A stretch of DNA of 64,000 bases from CAWABB01 sp963701735 (GCA_963701735.1 CAVPBI010000013.1:144636-208635); one strand, 5' to 3'. Positions 1 through 11,600 are shown, counted from the first letter of the stretch. The notes: a model not told the origin generated them from the letters alone. Numbers and translations are program-made.

Positions 1-426
1 GACAAAGGCGCAAACCTCGGCGGGGATCTCCTCACCCAGCACGAACGCCTGTTCCGCCGGCACGACGCAAAACTCCGCCATGCCGCCGTTCCGGTCCACC
101 CCCAGCGCCACGAGCGAGGAACAGAGATGTACGAGACCCCGGCGACAGTAGAAGCATGTCCCGCACGAGATATTAGGGTCCACAGCCACCCGTTCCCCCA
201 CATGGATCCCCTTGACCCTCTTCCCCATCTCCACGACGCGTCCCGCATATTCATGCCCGAGGACGACCGGCGGCGTCGAGCGCGCGACTCCCTCGACGAT
301 GTGCAGGTCGGTTCCGCAGATGCCACACGCTTCGACCTGCACCAGAATGTCGGTGTCGCCCAACCCGGGAAGGTCCTGGGTTGTGACTTCCATGTGATGG
401 GCTTTGCTGAAGAGGACGGCTTTCAT
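1..426 (-). CDS. Zinc-dependent alcohol dehydrogenase (sorbitol/threonine dehydrogenase-like), 3' end cut by window
   Basis: Only the first 142 codons lie in the window; the frame is open to base 1. The GroES-like domain of medium-chain dehydrogenases is clear: CGICGTDLH supplies the catalytic-zinc cysteine near residue 38, GHEYAGRV follows, and the structural-zinc ligands appear as SCGTCFYCRRGLVHLC. The family oxidises sugar alcohols, threonine or alcohols with NAD(P). The ATG at 426 overlaps the stop of the upstream glycosidase (ATGA), so it is the last visible gene of the long minus-strand sugar operon. A role in oxidising a released sugar or polyol is inferred from context only; substrate cannot be assigned. 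Confidence 0.85.
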   Translation of the reverse strand, partial: MKAVLFSKAHHMEVTTQDLPGLGDTDILVQVEACGICGTDLHIVEGVARSTPPVVLGHEYAGRVVEMGKRVKGIHVGERVAVDPNISCGTCFYCRRGLVHLCSSLVALGVDRNGGMAEFCVVPAEQAFVLGEEIPAEVCAFV

Positions 427-2983
427 GGCGTTCCAAAATGGAGGATGAGCGTATCAACCGCTTTCGTCGCACGATACTCGATCGTCAGCCTTTGCACACC
501 TTCACTCCCCGGCTCACCCCCGGTCACAGCGATCTTCGCCCCATTGAGCGAGGCCGCAGTCGGGGTCCCACGGACTCACCACGCTCACCGCCGTGGCGTG
601 CCCTTCAAACGAGGAGAGCGTGAGGGAAAGGCTCCGGCCAGCCGTATCCAGCTTCGCTTCATGAAGAACCGCGTTGACTCCATCGAGGTAGGGGTACCGG
701 ACCGGCCCGTGCTCTATCCGGATCGACTGTGCCCCGGAAGCTCCCCGCGGGATCACGCGGGAAGGAACGAGCGCGCCGTCGACCAGGATGCGCGCGATCG
801 TCGAGCCGTGCCCGGACACCACGAATTCTTTTCGTGGTCCCACAGACGTAGTCGGCTTCGACATCGTGGAGCGCAGCGGGAAGTCCGCCGCCGACCGAGA
901 CGTTCCATGCGTTCTCGTCAACGCCGATCATCCGATAGGCGGTCCCGATGCAAAATCCGGCCGACCACATCATCGTCGGCTTGTCCACCCACCCGTGGTC
1001 GTGGGCCTGCGTGTCGGAAAACCGGTACTCGTAGAGTGCTGGCTGGCCGCGCGGGCTTTGCGTGATTCCGTCGACGGTCATCGTACGCCGGTAGAACGCG
1101 AAGGCGGAGTCGAGCTCTCCCACTGCCCTGAGAGCCCATGCATACCAGGCATTCCCCAGGTACCAGACTCCCCCGTTGGCATAGAGGTATGGGCCGCCCG
1201 CTTCGTTCCCCTTCACGTTATAGAACTTCTTGACCGAATCGGTGTGGAAATCCGCCGGCGCCACCGTGCGCACCCCGATCGCAGGATCGAGCAGCTCTCG
1301 CCGCGCCGTCCCGACAAGGCGTCGGGCCAGGTCTGGTGGGAGCGTCCCGTAGGCCGCGGCCAGCAAGGGACCCATATAGACATGCCGGTCGCGCAACCCG
1401 CCGGTCGTATTATAGAGATACCCTGCCGCGTCGTCCCAGAGTTCGTTGCGCAGACCGGTCTCCAGTTTCGCGGCCACCTGCTCATAGGCGCGAAGCGCCG
1501 GGGCCTTCATGCCGAGCACGGAGCCGAGATACTGATACTCCTCCAGCGCGCGAATCGTGAGGATCGTAAGGTACGCGCGGGTACCCTCGGCGTGCCCGAA
1601 GTCCCACCAGTCAGGCTCGTTCCCCATCATGAGGTTCCCGCGGCGGCGTTTGAGCGTCAGGGCGATGCCTTGTGAAACAACAGGCATGAGCTTCGTGACG
1701 GTCGCGGTATCAGACGTGTGGCGGAGATACGAGGCGGTGGCAAGGACAAACCAGAGATGGTTCCAGTTTCCGGGGGCGCAGTACTCGGTGATGAATGCGT
1801 CATCCTTCCAGTAGTATGCGTGAGACAGCACACTGTCCCTGGAGAGAGCCAGAAGGTGCAGCAGATCGCGCCTGACGCGCCGGGGATCAAAGACGATCGC
1901 AGAGAGGTTGGTCAGAAGAATATCGTGGGTGAACATGAAGTTGTATTCTGCCGGGCACGGCATAGGCACGATGGCGCCATCGAGGAAGTGCTGGTTCGAC
2001 TCAAGCAGAGCCTTCGAATAGGATACCGCCCTGTCCGTCCACGGATCTCCGCTCCGGAACAGTCCGCGATCTACCGCCGACCGCACGGCCGAGTCGTAGC
2101 GGGCCACCTCTTCGCGCCACGTCGCCCGCAACCGTTCCATCGTTCGATCGATCTCCTCGGGTCCGGTACTGCTGAACAGCTGCGTGATCGTCGCCGAGTC
2201 GCCCGGCTGAAGCGCCACGCGATACATGAACGCCGCTGCAGCACGGACTCTCCCTCCCGCCGGCGACAGCGTACCGGCCAGCTCCCCTCCGCCGTCGATC
2301 CAGTTCGACCATCCGGTATCCGACAGCGCAAGCGCGGATGCATCTGAAGTCCAGGATGCCGGTTGCAGTCCCGCATTCTGCACCGCGACCGAGGCACGGC
2401 CGAGTGCGCGCTCATCGAAGGAGGCGACAATGCCATCACCCGTGCTTCGGGTCCGGGCCGAATCGAACCGGGCGTACGTCTGACAGCTGCGCAGCACGAT
2501 GGCCGTGTGCGTGTAGACCTCCGCAGTATGGGCGCTCGACCCGGCGTTGTACATCGTGAGCGACATGACGGCAGCGGGCTCGTTCAGGCAGAAGTCGTAG
2601 GCCAGCGTCAGCCTGAGGTCCCCTTCGGTGGCAAAGAAGCGCACGCTGTGCGGCGAGAGCCTGTATCCCCACGGTCGCTTCCCGAGCCAGGTTCTGGGCC
2701 CTTCATCCACCCTGATGCCAATGACGACAGGTCTGGACTCCCCGCGCTTCCAGTAGTCGGTGCTGAGGTCCAGACTGTTGGCCACCGGGGCGTAGAAGCT
2801 CACTCTGGACGGGAGAGGACGGCTGTCATGAAACTCGAGTCCCACGTAGTGACCGCCGACCTCAACCTGTCCATATCCTCTGTCGAAATCGACGGCCACC
2901 GGATCTTCAGGCTGCGGTGCGGGCTGTTTGCACGCCAGCCCTGCGACCAGCATCAATGCAGCAGTCCACGCGGAGCGTTTCAC
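423..2983 (-). CDS. Exported six-hairpin glycosidase-like enzyme, frame interrupted twice
   Basis: GTG start at 2983, two bases after the permease stop; the first 20 residues form a signal peptide with a lipobox-like GLAC. The centre (residues about 320-650) has the aromatic, acid-rich helical pattern of (alpha/alpha)6 glycosidases such as GH63 or glucan-debranching enzymes, including MFTHDILLTN, EYCAPGNWNHLW and GNEPDWWDFGH. The exact GH family is not recognised. The frame is lost near 835-845 (continuing as GPRKEFVVSGHG) and again near 558-566 (continuing as SLNGAKIAVTGG), after which it runs to a TGA at 423 overlapping the next ATG. Two single-base indels explain this; otherwise the C-terminal beta domain is broken. 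It probably cleaves the oligosaccharide served by the adjoining ABC importer (inference). Confidence 0.72.
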
Positions 2984-2984
2984 G

Positions 2985-3794
2985 TTATCCTTTCAGCCCG
3001 GTGGACGCAAGGCTCTGAATGAAGGATCGCTGGAAGAACGCGTATGCGATGATCACGGGGAGAGCAAGCAGCGTCGCCGCAGCGAGCTGCGCACCAAGCT
3101 GCGACTCCGCCTCACCGCCGATGGTGAAGATGGTGACGAGCTGCGGCATGGTCATCAACGTCCGCTCGCGCACGACAAGCAGCGGCCAGAGCACCTCGTT
3201 CCAGGATGTCATGAACGTCAGAATGCCCACGGTTGCGATGACCGGACGGGACAATGGCCAGACGACCCGGAAGAGGATCGTGATCTCGGTTGCTCCGTCG
3301 AGCCGGGCGGCGTCAAGCAGGGCCTCCGGAATCGAGAGGAAGAACTGCCGGAACAGGAGAATACTGAAAGCGCTCATGATGGTCGGCGCGATGAGCCCCA
3401 TGTACGAGTCCGTCCACCCCAGCGTCACCATCAGGATGTACTGCGGTATCAGCACGATCTGGAACGGGATCATCATCGTGAAGAGGATGAGGGCCTGAAT
3501 CACCGTCGAGCCGGGGAAGCGGAGGCGCGCGAGCGCATACCCGACCATGGACCCGAACAGAACCACGGACCCGGTCGCCACCCCCGAGACCAGCACACTG
3601 TTCAGAAAAGCTCTTCCGATCGGGATCTTGGTGAGGACCAGGTTGTAACTCTTCAGGGAGAACTCATGTGACCAGAGTCCGAGGTCCGCGAGCTGTGTTT
3701 CCGGCTTGAGCGAGGCGGCGACCATCCAGAGAAACGGGTACGCAAACACCACCGCTCCGAGAACAAGAACACCGTATCGAACGGCCGTTTTCAT
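2985..3794 (-). CDS. Carbohydrate ABC transporter permease, MalG/UgpE type
   Basis: The 269-residue protein has about six membrane spans and the conserved cytoplasmic EAA loop (EALLDAARLDGAT, about residues 182-194) that docks the ATPase. Length and pattern match the CUT1 sugar-importer inner-membrane subunit of the MalG group. Its ATG overlaps the stop of the MalF-like permease by four bases, so the two are translationally coupled. No ATP-binding subunit is visible in the window; CUT1 systems often share one MsmK-type ATPase encoded elsewhere. Substrate is unknown, but the co-operonic glycosidase suggests an oligosaccharide. Confidence 0.93.
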   Translation of the reverse strand: MKTAVRYGVLVLGAVVFAYPFLWMVAASLKPETQLADLGLWSHEFSLKSYNLVLTKIPIGRAFLNSVLVSGVATGSVVLFGSMVGYALARLRFPGSTVIQALILFTMMIPFQIVLIPQYILMVTLGWTDSYMGLIAPTIMSAFSILLFRQFFLSIPEALLDAARLDGATEITILFRVVWPLSRPVIATVGILTFMTSWNEVLWPLLVVRERTLMTMPQLVTIFTIGGEAESQLGAQLAAATLLALPVIIAYAFFQRSFIQSLASTGLKG

Positions 3795-4687
3795 GAATAC
3801 GTCTCCTGTTCGATCACGCGGCGCTGCAACAGAACGACCCCGAGGATGATCACCGCGTAGACGACGCCGAGCGTGGCGGCGTACCCCATATGGCTGAAGT
3901 AGAAACCCTGGTTGTAGATATAGAGCATCCCCGACAGCGTGCTCTGCATGGGACCGCCCCCGGTCAGGACGTACGGCTCGATGAACAGCGAAAACCCGCC
4001 GATCGTCGAGAGGACGATCACAACCATGACGGTAGGATTCAGCATCGGCAGCGTGATCCTGAAGAATTTCGTGGCCGGCGGCGCTCCGTCGACATCCGCC
4101 GCGTCATAGACTTCCTGGGGAATGCTCTGCAGGCCTGCGAGGAACAGCACGATATAGATCCCCACATTCTTCCACGTCGCCATGATCGCGATGGAAGGCA
4201 TCGCCAGCCGGGCATCCGTGAGCCACGGAAGCGGATCCGCGCCGAACCACCGGAGCATCACGTTCAGCAGCCCGTTGTCGAACCCGTACAGCTGCCGCCA
4301 GAGGATGGTCACGACCACTCCGGAGACGACCACCGGCAGAAAATACAGCGCGCGGAAGAACCCCCGCCCGCGGATCTTCCCATTCAACAGCATGGCGAAA
4401 CCCAGGGCGACGACGATCTGCAGCGGAATGTGAATCACGAGGAAGAACAGTGTGTTGACGATCGACTTGAGGAAGAGCGGATCCTGCACCAGCCTCCCGA
4501 AGTTCTTCAGGCCGATCCATTCCATCGGGGTGACGATATTCCACCGGTGAAACACAAGGATGAGCGAGAAGACCAGCGGATAGGCCACGAAGGCCAGGAA
4601 GAACAGGACGTACGGCAGGACAAGGCCGTAGGCCGAACGGTTTTGCGGCGAGAGCAGCCCGCGTCCGGTGCGCAGAAGTTTGCTCAT
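3791..4687 (-). CDS. Carbohydrate ABC transporter permease, MalF/UgpA type
   Basis: About 298 residues with six predicted membrane spans and an EAA loop (EVYDAADVDGAPPATKFF, about residues 207-224). The N-terminus (PYVLFFLAFVAYPLVFSL) is typical of the first span of MalF-like CUT1 permeases. I chose the ATG at 4687 because it overlaps the stop of the binding-protein gene (ATGA); an in-frame ATG at 4696 is possible. With the following MalG-type subunit it would form the heterodimeric channel of a sugar importer in the inner membrane. Confidence 0.93.
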   Translation of the reverse strand: MSKLLRTGRGLLSPQNRSAYGLVLPYVLFFLAFVAYPLVFSLILVFHRWNIVTPMEWIGLKNFGRLVQDPLFLKSIVNTLFFLVIHIPLQIVVALGFAMLLNGKIRGRGFFRALYFLPVVVSGVVVTILWRQLYGFDNGLLNVMLRWFGADPLPWLTDARLAMPSIAIMATWKNVGIYIVLFLAGLQSIPQEVYDAADVDGAPPATKFFRITLPMLNPTVMVVIVLSTIGGFSLFIEPYVLTGGGPMQSTLSGMLYIYNQGFYFSHMGYAATLGVVYAVIILGVVLLQRRVIEQETYS

Positions 4688-5989
4688 CGGTTCCACTCCA
4701 CGATAACCGACGAGGCCCGGAGGAATTCCCGGACCGCCTCATCGGGCCCGATCTTCCCGTACACGCAGCACCGTTCGTACGTCTGCGAGAGCGTATCGAA
4801 GATCTCCTTGAGGTCGGGGGCCGAATCGACACCGCGAGTCAGAAGGGATTGCCGCGCAAATTCCATCATGACGGGATTTCGCTGGAAGTACCCGGCGAAG
4901 AGGGGATTGGCCAGGAGGTCGTTGCGAACCGGGATTTGATCGCACATTTCCAGGAGCTGCAGATCGTGCTCGGCGCGCACCAGAAAGCGGACGAACTCCC
5001 AGGCCGCCTCGGGGTGCCGCGTGGTGCTGAAGATCGAAATATTCTTGAAATCACCGTACGTGTGCACGGGCCCGCGATGCGAGTCCGGCACCGGAACCGG
5101 GGCCACGCCATACTCCATCGACGGGGCGTAGTTCCGGAGCTGGGCCACCTGCCAGGGGCCGGAGAAATGCGTGATCTTCTGCTCCAGGAGGAACGGGATC
5201 CGCGCCTGCGAAGTAGGTGCGCGGGAAGTACCCCTCCGCGTAGCACGACTGGAAGAACGCAAACACGGCGGCCGCCGCGTCCTCGTCGGCGGAGACCTCA
5301 CCGTACCGGTAGAGCGTCCTCCCCCCGGAGGCGGCAACGTAGAAGGGATAGAAATCGTAGAGACGCTGCCACCATATCGGCCGGATATCGCGCTCTCCCA
5401 TCCAGACATCAATCTGTCCATCTCCGTTCAGGTCACGCGTCGCCTTCTTTGCCGCATCGAGGTATTCGCTGTATGTGGCTGGAACCCGCTCGATACCCGC
5501 GTCGCGCAGGAGACGGAGATTGACGAACATCATGACAGGGTTGGACTTCCAGGGCAGCTGGTAGAAATGGCCGTCGGGGCTCCGGAACGTCTCCAGCAGC
5601 GCGGAATCCACGCGGTTGCGCGCAAGCGTGTCAAAGCCGGGGAGTTGATCAAGCGCGATCAGTCCGCCCGCGCGGGTGTAGTCGTACAGCGCTCCCGGCT
5701 GGATATTGGAGCAGACATCGGGGGTTGTGCCCCCGGCGATCGCCGCGAGCAGGACCTCCTCCGTGGATTGGCTCACGGGAATCGGCTGCATGCGAACATG
5801 GATCTCCGGATGCCGCGCGTTCCAGAGCCGCACGAGCGAATCGGCGAGCCGGACCTCCTGAGGATTGGGCGCGGGCCAGTACGTGAGCTCAACAGCTTCC
5901 GTCCGAGTCGACGCCCGTTCGTCACGCGCGCCGCATCCGGAAAACAGAAGAACAGCCAGGAGCAGTCCGACGCCGCTTCGCGTAGTCAT
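4684..5989 (-). CDS. Sugar ABC transporter substrate-binding lipoprotein, one frameshift
   Basis: The N-terminus has a lipoprotein signal (LLLAVLLFSGCG). A family-1 solute-binding fold follows: TYWPAPNPQEVRLADSLV, then GTTPDVCSNIQPG and QLPWKSNPVMMFVN, the usual pattern of CUT1 sugar-binding proteins. The frame breaks near 5203-5212; the remainder (IPFLLEQKITHFSGPWQVAQ to SSVIVEWNR) continues in another frame, giving a normal total of about 434 residues. The gene begins one base after the preceding stop and overlaps the MalF-like permease gene. It would deliver sugar to the two permeases. The break is more likely an indel error than decay because both halves are well conserved. Confidence 0.85.
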
Positions 5990-5990
5990 G

Positions 5991-7610
5991 TCACTCCCAT
6001 GCCTGCCATGCCGGGTCGATTGAAGGGAACGCCGGGTGCGGGAACGTCCCCCCTTTCTTGACGGCGTACAGGTCGATCGTGCGGGGATCCTGCGCGGCGT
6101 CCACGGGCACCGAGGCCAGCGCCGCGCTATCCACGGACACCTGATAGGTCCGCCGCAGTGCGGTCAGACGCCGGTAGAGTTTCTCCTGCATCGCATCCGC
6201 ATACCAGTCGCGAAGCACGTCGTCCTTCGCCTCTTCAAACGTCCGGGAGGCGCCTCCGGTCCCCCGGAAGCGGGCCGGATGCGCCGCGTGGTGAGCCCGG
6301 AGCGTTGAGTCTGACCAGGCGATGCTCTTCGCCGCCACGTCTTTCTCCGCCTGGTAGAGCAGCTTGTGCTGCCACCACCCGGTCTGCTCCACCACGCTCG
6401 GCCGCTTCTGCAACCCACGCGCGCTCGCGCGCTGGACGAGAACGTGGTCGCGCACCATTCTCCAGACGATGTCCTCAAGCGAGAGAAAGAACGACTGGGG
6501 CGAGGTCCATTGAAGGGACACAAGAGCCTCGCGGGGCTCGTACCACGCAAGGAAAGCGCCCAGAGCGATGTTCTCCTGCCGCGTCACCACGAGCGTGCTG
6601 TCCGCATACAGGCGGATGTTCTTGTAGTCGACAGAGTCCCCCTCCGCCCTGAATCTCCCGGCAAGCCCAAACGCCTCGAACCGTTCCGGCGAGAGCCGTC
6701 TGGAGCCGATCCAGGCCCGCAGAATGTCGAATGTCCGCCGCTGAATGACGGGGTCGGCATCCAGCATCATCAAGCGGACATACTCTCCGGAAAGAGAATC
6801 CGCCTTCATCTGAGTGAGCGCCCGCCGCGCGGAGAGCCGGAGCTCAGCGTCATCGGATTCTGTAACGACAGGGCGCCGATGGACTGAGTCCACCTGCACG
6901 ATATACCAGCCGTCAGGCGCCGCTACGGGTGACGAGGGAACACGGACGGGGAGATCCCCGACAACCGACGCAAGGGCGGCATTCTGGCGCGCGAGTCGAA
7001 AGCGCGAGGTGGTGGACATCCTGTCCTCTTTGGGAACGCGGCCGCCGGCGAGATGCGCGGAGAACAGTGAATCAAAGCTCCCGCCGGCTCTGAGCCCGGC
7101 GTCAGCGCGCCCGGCTTCCCCGGCCGCCGGAAAAAACAACCAGCGCAGCGAAACCGTCTCCTGTTCCTCGGCGACGGCACGGTCGATCTCGCTGTCGGTG
7201 ACGTTGACACCGCTCAGGACATCGTCGCGGTACAGCTCTTCTGTCGCGAAGTCCCCTTCAAGCTGCACCAGCGCCGATGTGACCCTCGGGTCCGCCTCGA
7301 GGCCCCGTTCCTTCGCCCCCAGCGCAAGCAGCTTCTCGTTGACCATGAAGTCGAGGTAGCGGCGACGGGAGTCCGATCCCCTCTTCGGGAACGCCGGCCC
7401 GAAGATATAGCTGAAGAAGAATTCCCGCGCGGTGATCTTCAGGGGGCCGACGCGCACGATCACGGCATCGGGGTTCCGGAGCGAATCGAGGAGGGGCACG
7501 ACGTCGCTGCGAGGGGGTTCAATCTCCTGCGCATGGCCGGGAGCCGCCGCGACCGCAACCATCATCCCGGCGAGGAGCACGATTGGCCACGCGGACCGTG
7601 GGACGCGCAC
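5991..7610 (-). CDS. Periplasmic SurA/PpiC-like peptidyl-prolyl isomerase family protein
   Basis: I place the start at a GTG at 7610, preceded by an AAGGAC ribosome-binding site, which gives a clean signal peptide ending near GHAQ; a TTG at 7649 would add an odd tail. The roughly 540-residue product has the SurA-N-like helical region (VNEKLLALGAKERGLEAD, EEQETVSLRWLFF) and a parvulin-like segment ending APDGWYIVQVDSV, then a long helical C-terminus. Such proteins assist folding of outer-membrane proteins. Its place between PorV-like and binding-protein genes suggests a chaperone dedicated to this locus (inference). Catalytic parvulin activity is not assured. Confidence 0.68.
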   Translation of the reverse strand: MRVPRSAWPIVLLAGMMVAVAAAPGHAQEIEPPRSDVVPLLDSLRNPDAVIVRVGPLKITAREFFFSYIFGPAFPKRGSDSRRRYLDFMVNEKLLALGAKERGLEADPRVTSALVQLEGDFATEELYRDDVLSGVNVTDSEIDRAVAEEQETVSLRWLFFPAAGEAGRADAGLRAGGSFDSLFSAHLAGGRVPKEDRMSTTSRFRLARQNAALASVVGDLPVRVPSSPVAAPDGWYIVQVDSVHRRPVVTESDDAELRLSARRALTQMKADSLSGEYVRLMMLDADPVIQRRTFDILRAWIGSRRLSPERFEAFGLAGRFRAEGDSVDYKNIRLYADSTLVVTRQENIALGAFLAWYEPREALVSLQWTSPQSFFLSLEDIVWRMVRDHVLVQRASARGLQKRPSVVEQTGWWQHKLLYQAEKDVAAKSIAWSDSTLRAHHAAHPARFRGTGGASRTFEEAKDDVLRDWYADAMQEKLYRRLTALRRTYQVSVDSAALASVPVDAAQDPRTIDLYAVKKGGTFPHPAFPSIDPAWQAWE

Positions 7611-7645
7611 CTGATGTCCTTCCGCGTCTGCCGGAGACGCGGGTC

Positions 7646-8677
7646 TCAAAACCTTATGCTCAGGGATAGGGTGTGGACCGCATTCAATCGCCCCATATCA
7701 CGGTACGCGTAATCGACCTGAAAGACCGTCGTGGTCGAGAAGAGCGCGGACGATGCCACGCCGAGTCCCGCCGAAAGCCCGCCTTCGCTTTCCGCCAGGA
7801 AGAGCGAATGGTACCCTGCGCGGACGAACAGGAACTCCTGAAACGCGAACTCCGTGCCCAGGTTCACGCTTTCGTAGTTGTCAGACTGATGGATCGCATC
7901 GGCCGCGATGGTCCACCGGTACTCGTCATCCCGAACAGGAGCAAACGACAGGCCCAGCTGGAAGAGCAGCGGGAGGTCCCACGATTGCACCTCGAGCGTG
8001 TACGGAATCTGGTCGTTCGAGCCGAGCTTTGTCGGGTCGACGCGGATGAACTGCCGCATGTCGCGCCCCTCGAGCTGCATGTCCGTCCCGAAGTTGGAGA
8101 GCGCAGCCCCGATCACCAGGCCTCCCAGGAGGTCGGTCCTGAACATGGTCCCCAGGTCGAAGGCAAATGCGGTCGCGGTCTCGTGCCATATCGTCTGTTG
8201 AACGTACTTCGCAGTGACACCGACGGTAAACCTGTCGCTCAGGCGACGGGAATACGAAAGCCCTGCGGCGATGTCGGAAGCGCTGAAATACTCGCCGGTG
8301 CCTTCAGGGAGCTCGATGGTCCTCACCTTCATGTCCCCCATCCCGAGCGCGGTGAAGGTAACGCCGATCGTTCCAAAATCTCCCATCGGCACAACCAGCG
8401 CGGCAAAGTCAAAGCGGGTATCGGCAATCCACTCCATGTGGGATACCAGAAGCTGCGTGTTCTCCTGGAACGCGGCTCCCGCAGCGTTCCAGTAGAGCGC
8501 GCTGGCATCGTTCGCGAGACTGACGAAGGCGCCGCCCATTCCTATCGCGGCCGCGCCGACGGGAATCTCCAGAAAGGGAGCCGCGACAGTCCCTGCCTTG
8601 GAGACGCTCTGGGCCCGTGCAGCACACGGCGCCAGGAGCGCCAGGACCATGACGGGCACAAATCGGTGTGCATGCAT
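7646..8677 (-). CDS. PorV/PorQ-family outer-membrane protein
   Basis: About 343 residues with a signal peptide and a beta-barrel ending in aromatic SLSIRF. The N-terminal motif GAAAIGMGGAFVSLANDASA followed by LYWNAAG is the hallmark of the PorV/PorQ (UPF0164) family, whose members handle type IX secretion cargo at the outer membrane. I chose the ATG at 8677 with GAGGTG seven bases upstream; a GTG at 8686 is the alternative. It lies just downstream of two genes for large T9SS-sorted proteins, so it may be their dedicated shuttle or anchor component (inference). Confidence 0.82.
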   Translation of the reverse strand: MHAHRFVPVMVLALLAPCAARAQSVSKAGTVAAPFLEIPVGAAAIGMGGAFVSLANDASALYWNAAGAAFQENTQLLVSHMEWIADTRFDFAALVVPMGDFGTIGVTFTALGMGDMKVRTIELPEGTGEYFSASDIAAGLSYSRRLSDRFTVGVTAKYVQQTIWHETATAFAFDLGTMFRTDLLGGLVIGAALSNFGTDMQLEGRDMRQFIRVDPTKLGSNDQIPYTLEVQSWDLPLLFQLGLSFAPVRDDEYRWTIAADAIHQSDNYESVNLGTEFAFQEFLFVRAGYHSLFLAESEGGLSAGLGVASSALFSTTTVFQVDYAYRDMGRLNAVHTLSLSIRF

Positions 8678-8687
8678 GGCTGTCACC

Positions 8688-11600
8688 TCACTTCAGGACT
8701 GCGAATTTGCCGATGGTCGTCCCCACTCCCTCGGCGTCGACATGGAAGACGTACACCCCGTACGCGATATCCAGTCCGTCTCTGGAGACAAGATTCCATG
8801 CCTCTTCTCCATCATCGGTGGTGGACTCGTGCTTCAGGGTCTGTACGAGCCGGCCGGCAATCGTATAGATGCGGATCTCGCATTTCCGGGGGAGGTGGAT
8901 GAAGTACACCCGCCGCACTCCGCGTCCCGTTGATGTCGTCGCCGGCTCCCATGAGGCGGCCCCCGGGTACGGGTTCGGGACCACCGCGACCTTGTTGAGA
9001 TCCTGCTGCGCCATCCCGGCATCATAGCCGGGCGCCTCGCTCTGGACCGCAACCGACTCGTTGGTGCGGAACGGCTTCCGCGTGACGATCCGGTACACGT
9101 CGCCGACGGCGGGAGGCCGCTGATCTTCCTCGGCCAGCAGCGTGTCCTTGAAGAACGCCAGCGACCACGTGAAGCGGGCTTTGGAGAATGACGTCGCAGG
9201 CTTGCCGGCCGAGTCGCCGACGGCGATGAAGATCGCTTCGTCGTAGTCCAGAGTCGCATTCGCGTTCTCGTCAAAGAACACGAGCGCCATGCTGTCCTTC
9301 CCCTCGGTCAGATTCTTGATGATCACATTCGAAGGGTTGGGCTGCGAAAATGATGACTTCGGAAGGGCCAGTGTCCCCATTCCCGGCTCGGTGAACGTGA
9401 TCTCAAAGTCCGCAGGGTAGTCAACGCGGCGGATCGCGAGCGCTCCCTGCCCGTAGGTCGAATTGAATCCCGCCTCGGTCTTGTACGTCGTGCTTCCCTT
9501 CACCCACTCCGTCTTCTCGCGGTCAATGACGACATCGGGGTCGTTCTGAATTGTGATGCTGAAGCCGTCAAGGACGGGCGTGACAACCCGCGGCGACGGC
9601 ATCCGCACGGGGTAAATCAGCGTGTCTCCCGTCGTCATATCGATGAGCATGTACAGGGGATCCGGCGCGTCGTGGTATGCGGTGGAATCGATGAAGGAGA
9701 CCGCATACGTATGGTTGTCCATCAGCGAGTCCGGATCCAGAATCAACGCCGTCACCGTCCCCGTGCCGGGCCCGGTCGCAGCCACCTGCTTGAGCTGAGC
9801 GTCGACATACCCGAGCGCAGGAACGCGCGGTGTCACCGCAGCGGTGTTGACGTCGGTCTTGACCTTACCATTGATGTCCACCTTGATGATGCTGGTGCAT
9901 TCGGACGGCGGAATGCCGATGAATTCCCCCTCGACGGTCGTCGTGGTGAAACCCTGGTCGTATGACACGACCGCATAGTAGTACGTCTGCCCGTTCTGCA
10001 CGGTCGAGTCGATGAAGGAATGCTCCAGTCCGCTGTCGTCGCCGAGATTGAACATCGCGCCGTTCACGTTGATGGGATGCAGCCCCATCACCCCGTCCAC
10101 GACATCGAACTGCGCGATCGGCTTGCGGTAGGTCGATTTCCCATACGCGTCCGTGATGACCTTGTTTTCGAGGAAGTTCGGCTCGGTGCTGCGGTAGACC
10201 CGGTACCCCTCGAAGTTGTACTTCTGGTAGAACTGGTCGAAGGTGCGCTCCGCCCTGTCGTCCCAGTACAGCGTAATCTTCCGGTCTCCCTCGATCGCCT
10301 TGACCGTCGGCTTTTCGGGAGGCTTCGCGAACCGGTAGTTGGCGTTGTAGATCTGCTGTACCGTTCTCTTCCGCCGGAACAGGTCGTCCGTATCCATCCC
10401 GAACAGGAGCGACATGGAGAAGCGCTCCGTCTCTCCGGTCTCTTCGATGCGGCCCGTTGACGCCGAATACGAGGTCTTCCCGAGGAGCGTGAAGAGATAG
10501 CTGGAGAAATGGTTTGCAAGGTTGACCCCGACCAACTCTCCGCCGCGCGGCGGCGGGAGGGCCGACAGCGCCTGCCAGTTGCGCTCGTCATTGTTCAGGT
10601 CGTACGTGTGGACCGCGGAGATGAGGAATCCCGTCAAACCCAGCTGGTCCGATTCGTCCTTGTCCAGTGCGCCGAAATTCGGCTCACCCTGGTCGGGGCG
10701 GCCGTTCCCCTCCGAGCCGTCCGGGTCCGGGCCCGCGTAGCCTTCGTCAAACGGTCCATCCCGTCGATCCCGACATCATCGTCCAGAGGTTCGCCGGTTT
10801 CCCATACGCCGTTGGCGTTCAGGTCCACGAACGGACGCCAGTTGCAGTTCTCGTCCGCATCCCAGTGCGGGCGCCAGGGCCGTCCATAATAGAGGTGGAA
10901 TTGTGCGGTGTCCCTTACCACGTCCCGCAGGAACGGGTCGCTGCCCGGATCGGTGACAAACCGTGTTGGGAGATTATCGCGCCGCTCATCGGTTAGGCCG
11001 TCGATGTCGTTGTCGCGGAGGTCGTCCGGCACGCCGGGGCTCTCGAGAAACGCATAGCCGGAAAGTCCGACGGGACTCCAGTTGCCCGGACTCCCCGTCG
11101 GGACCGTCGACCACGCGTACGAGATGTTCAGGAGCTTGTCGTAATCTCCCGCATTGTTCGAGGAATTGTCATGCCCGCCGATTCCCCAGTCGACATACTC
11201 CGCAAAGAGCGCCTTCTGGTAGTCGGTCGTGGTCATGTTCGTGATCTCGTAGTGCCAGAAGATCACGTCCTCGGCGAGCACCTGCGACCATTGGAATCCG
11301 CGGGCCCGTACCTGCATACCAAGACCGCCGCGCGAGGTGTCGTCCCGATCGGGGCGGTAGTTGTACCGGAGAAGATATTCGCGGTCTTCATCGTCGTCAT
11401 ACACGAAGAACGTCTCCAGGTCCGCGTTCTGCACCCCTTTCCCGAAGTAGCCGTTCCACCTGCCATCCCAGTCCGCCGGCCGGTCGGGCCAGTGGTCCGG
11501 CCAGGTCAGATCATCGTTGCTCACGGCCGGACTCGGCTGGAATCTCGCGGCATAGCCGGGTATGGGCCACCAGCCGTACGTCACACCCGTCGACCGGTCG

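Noticed and set aside
7673..8902. A 409-codon plus-strand frame
   Set aside because: Opposes the PorV-like gene with its GMGGA motif; no recognisable protein features.
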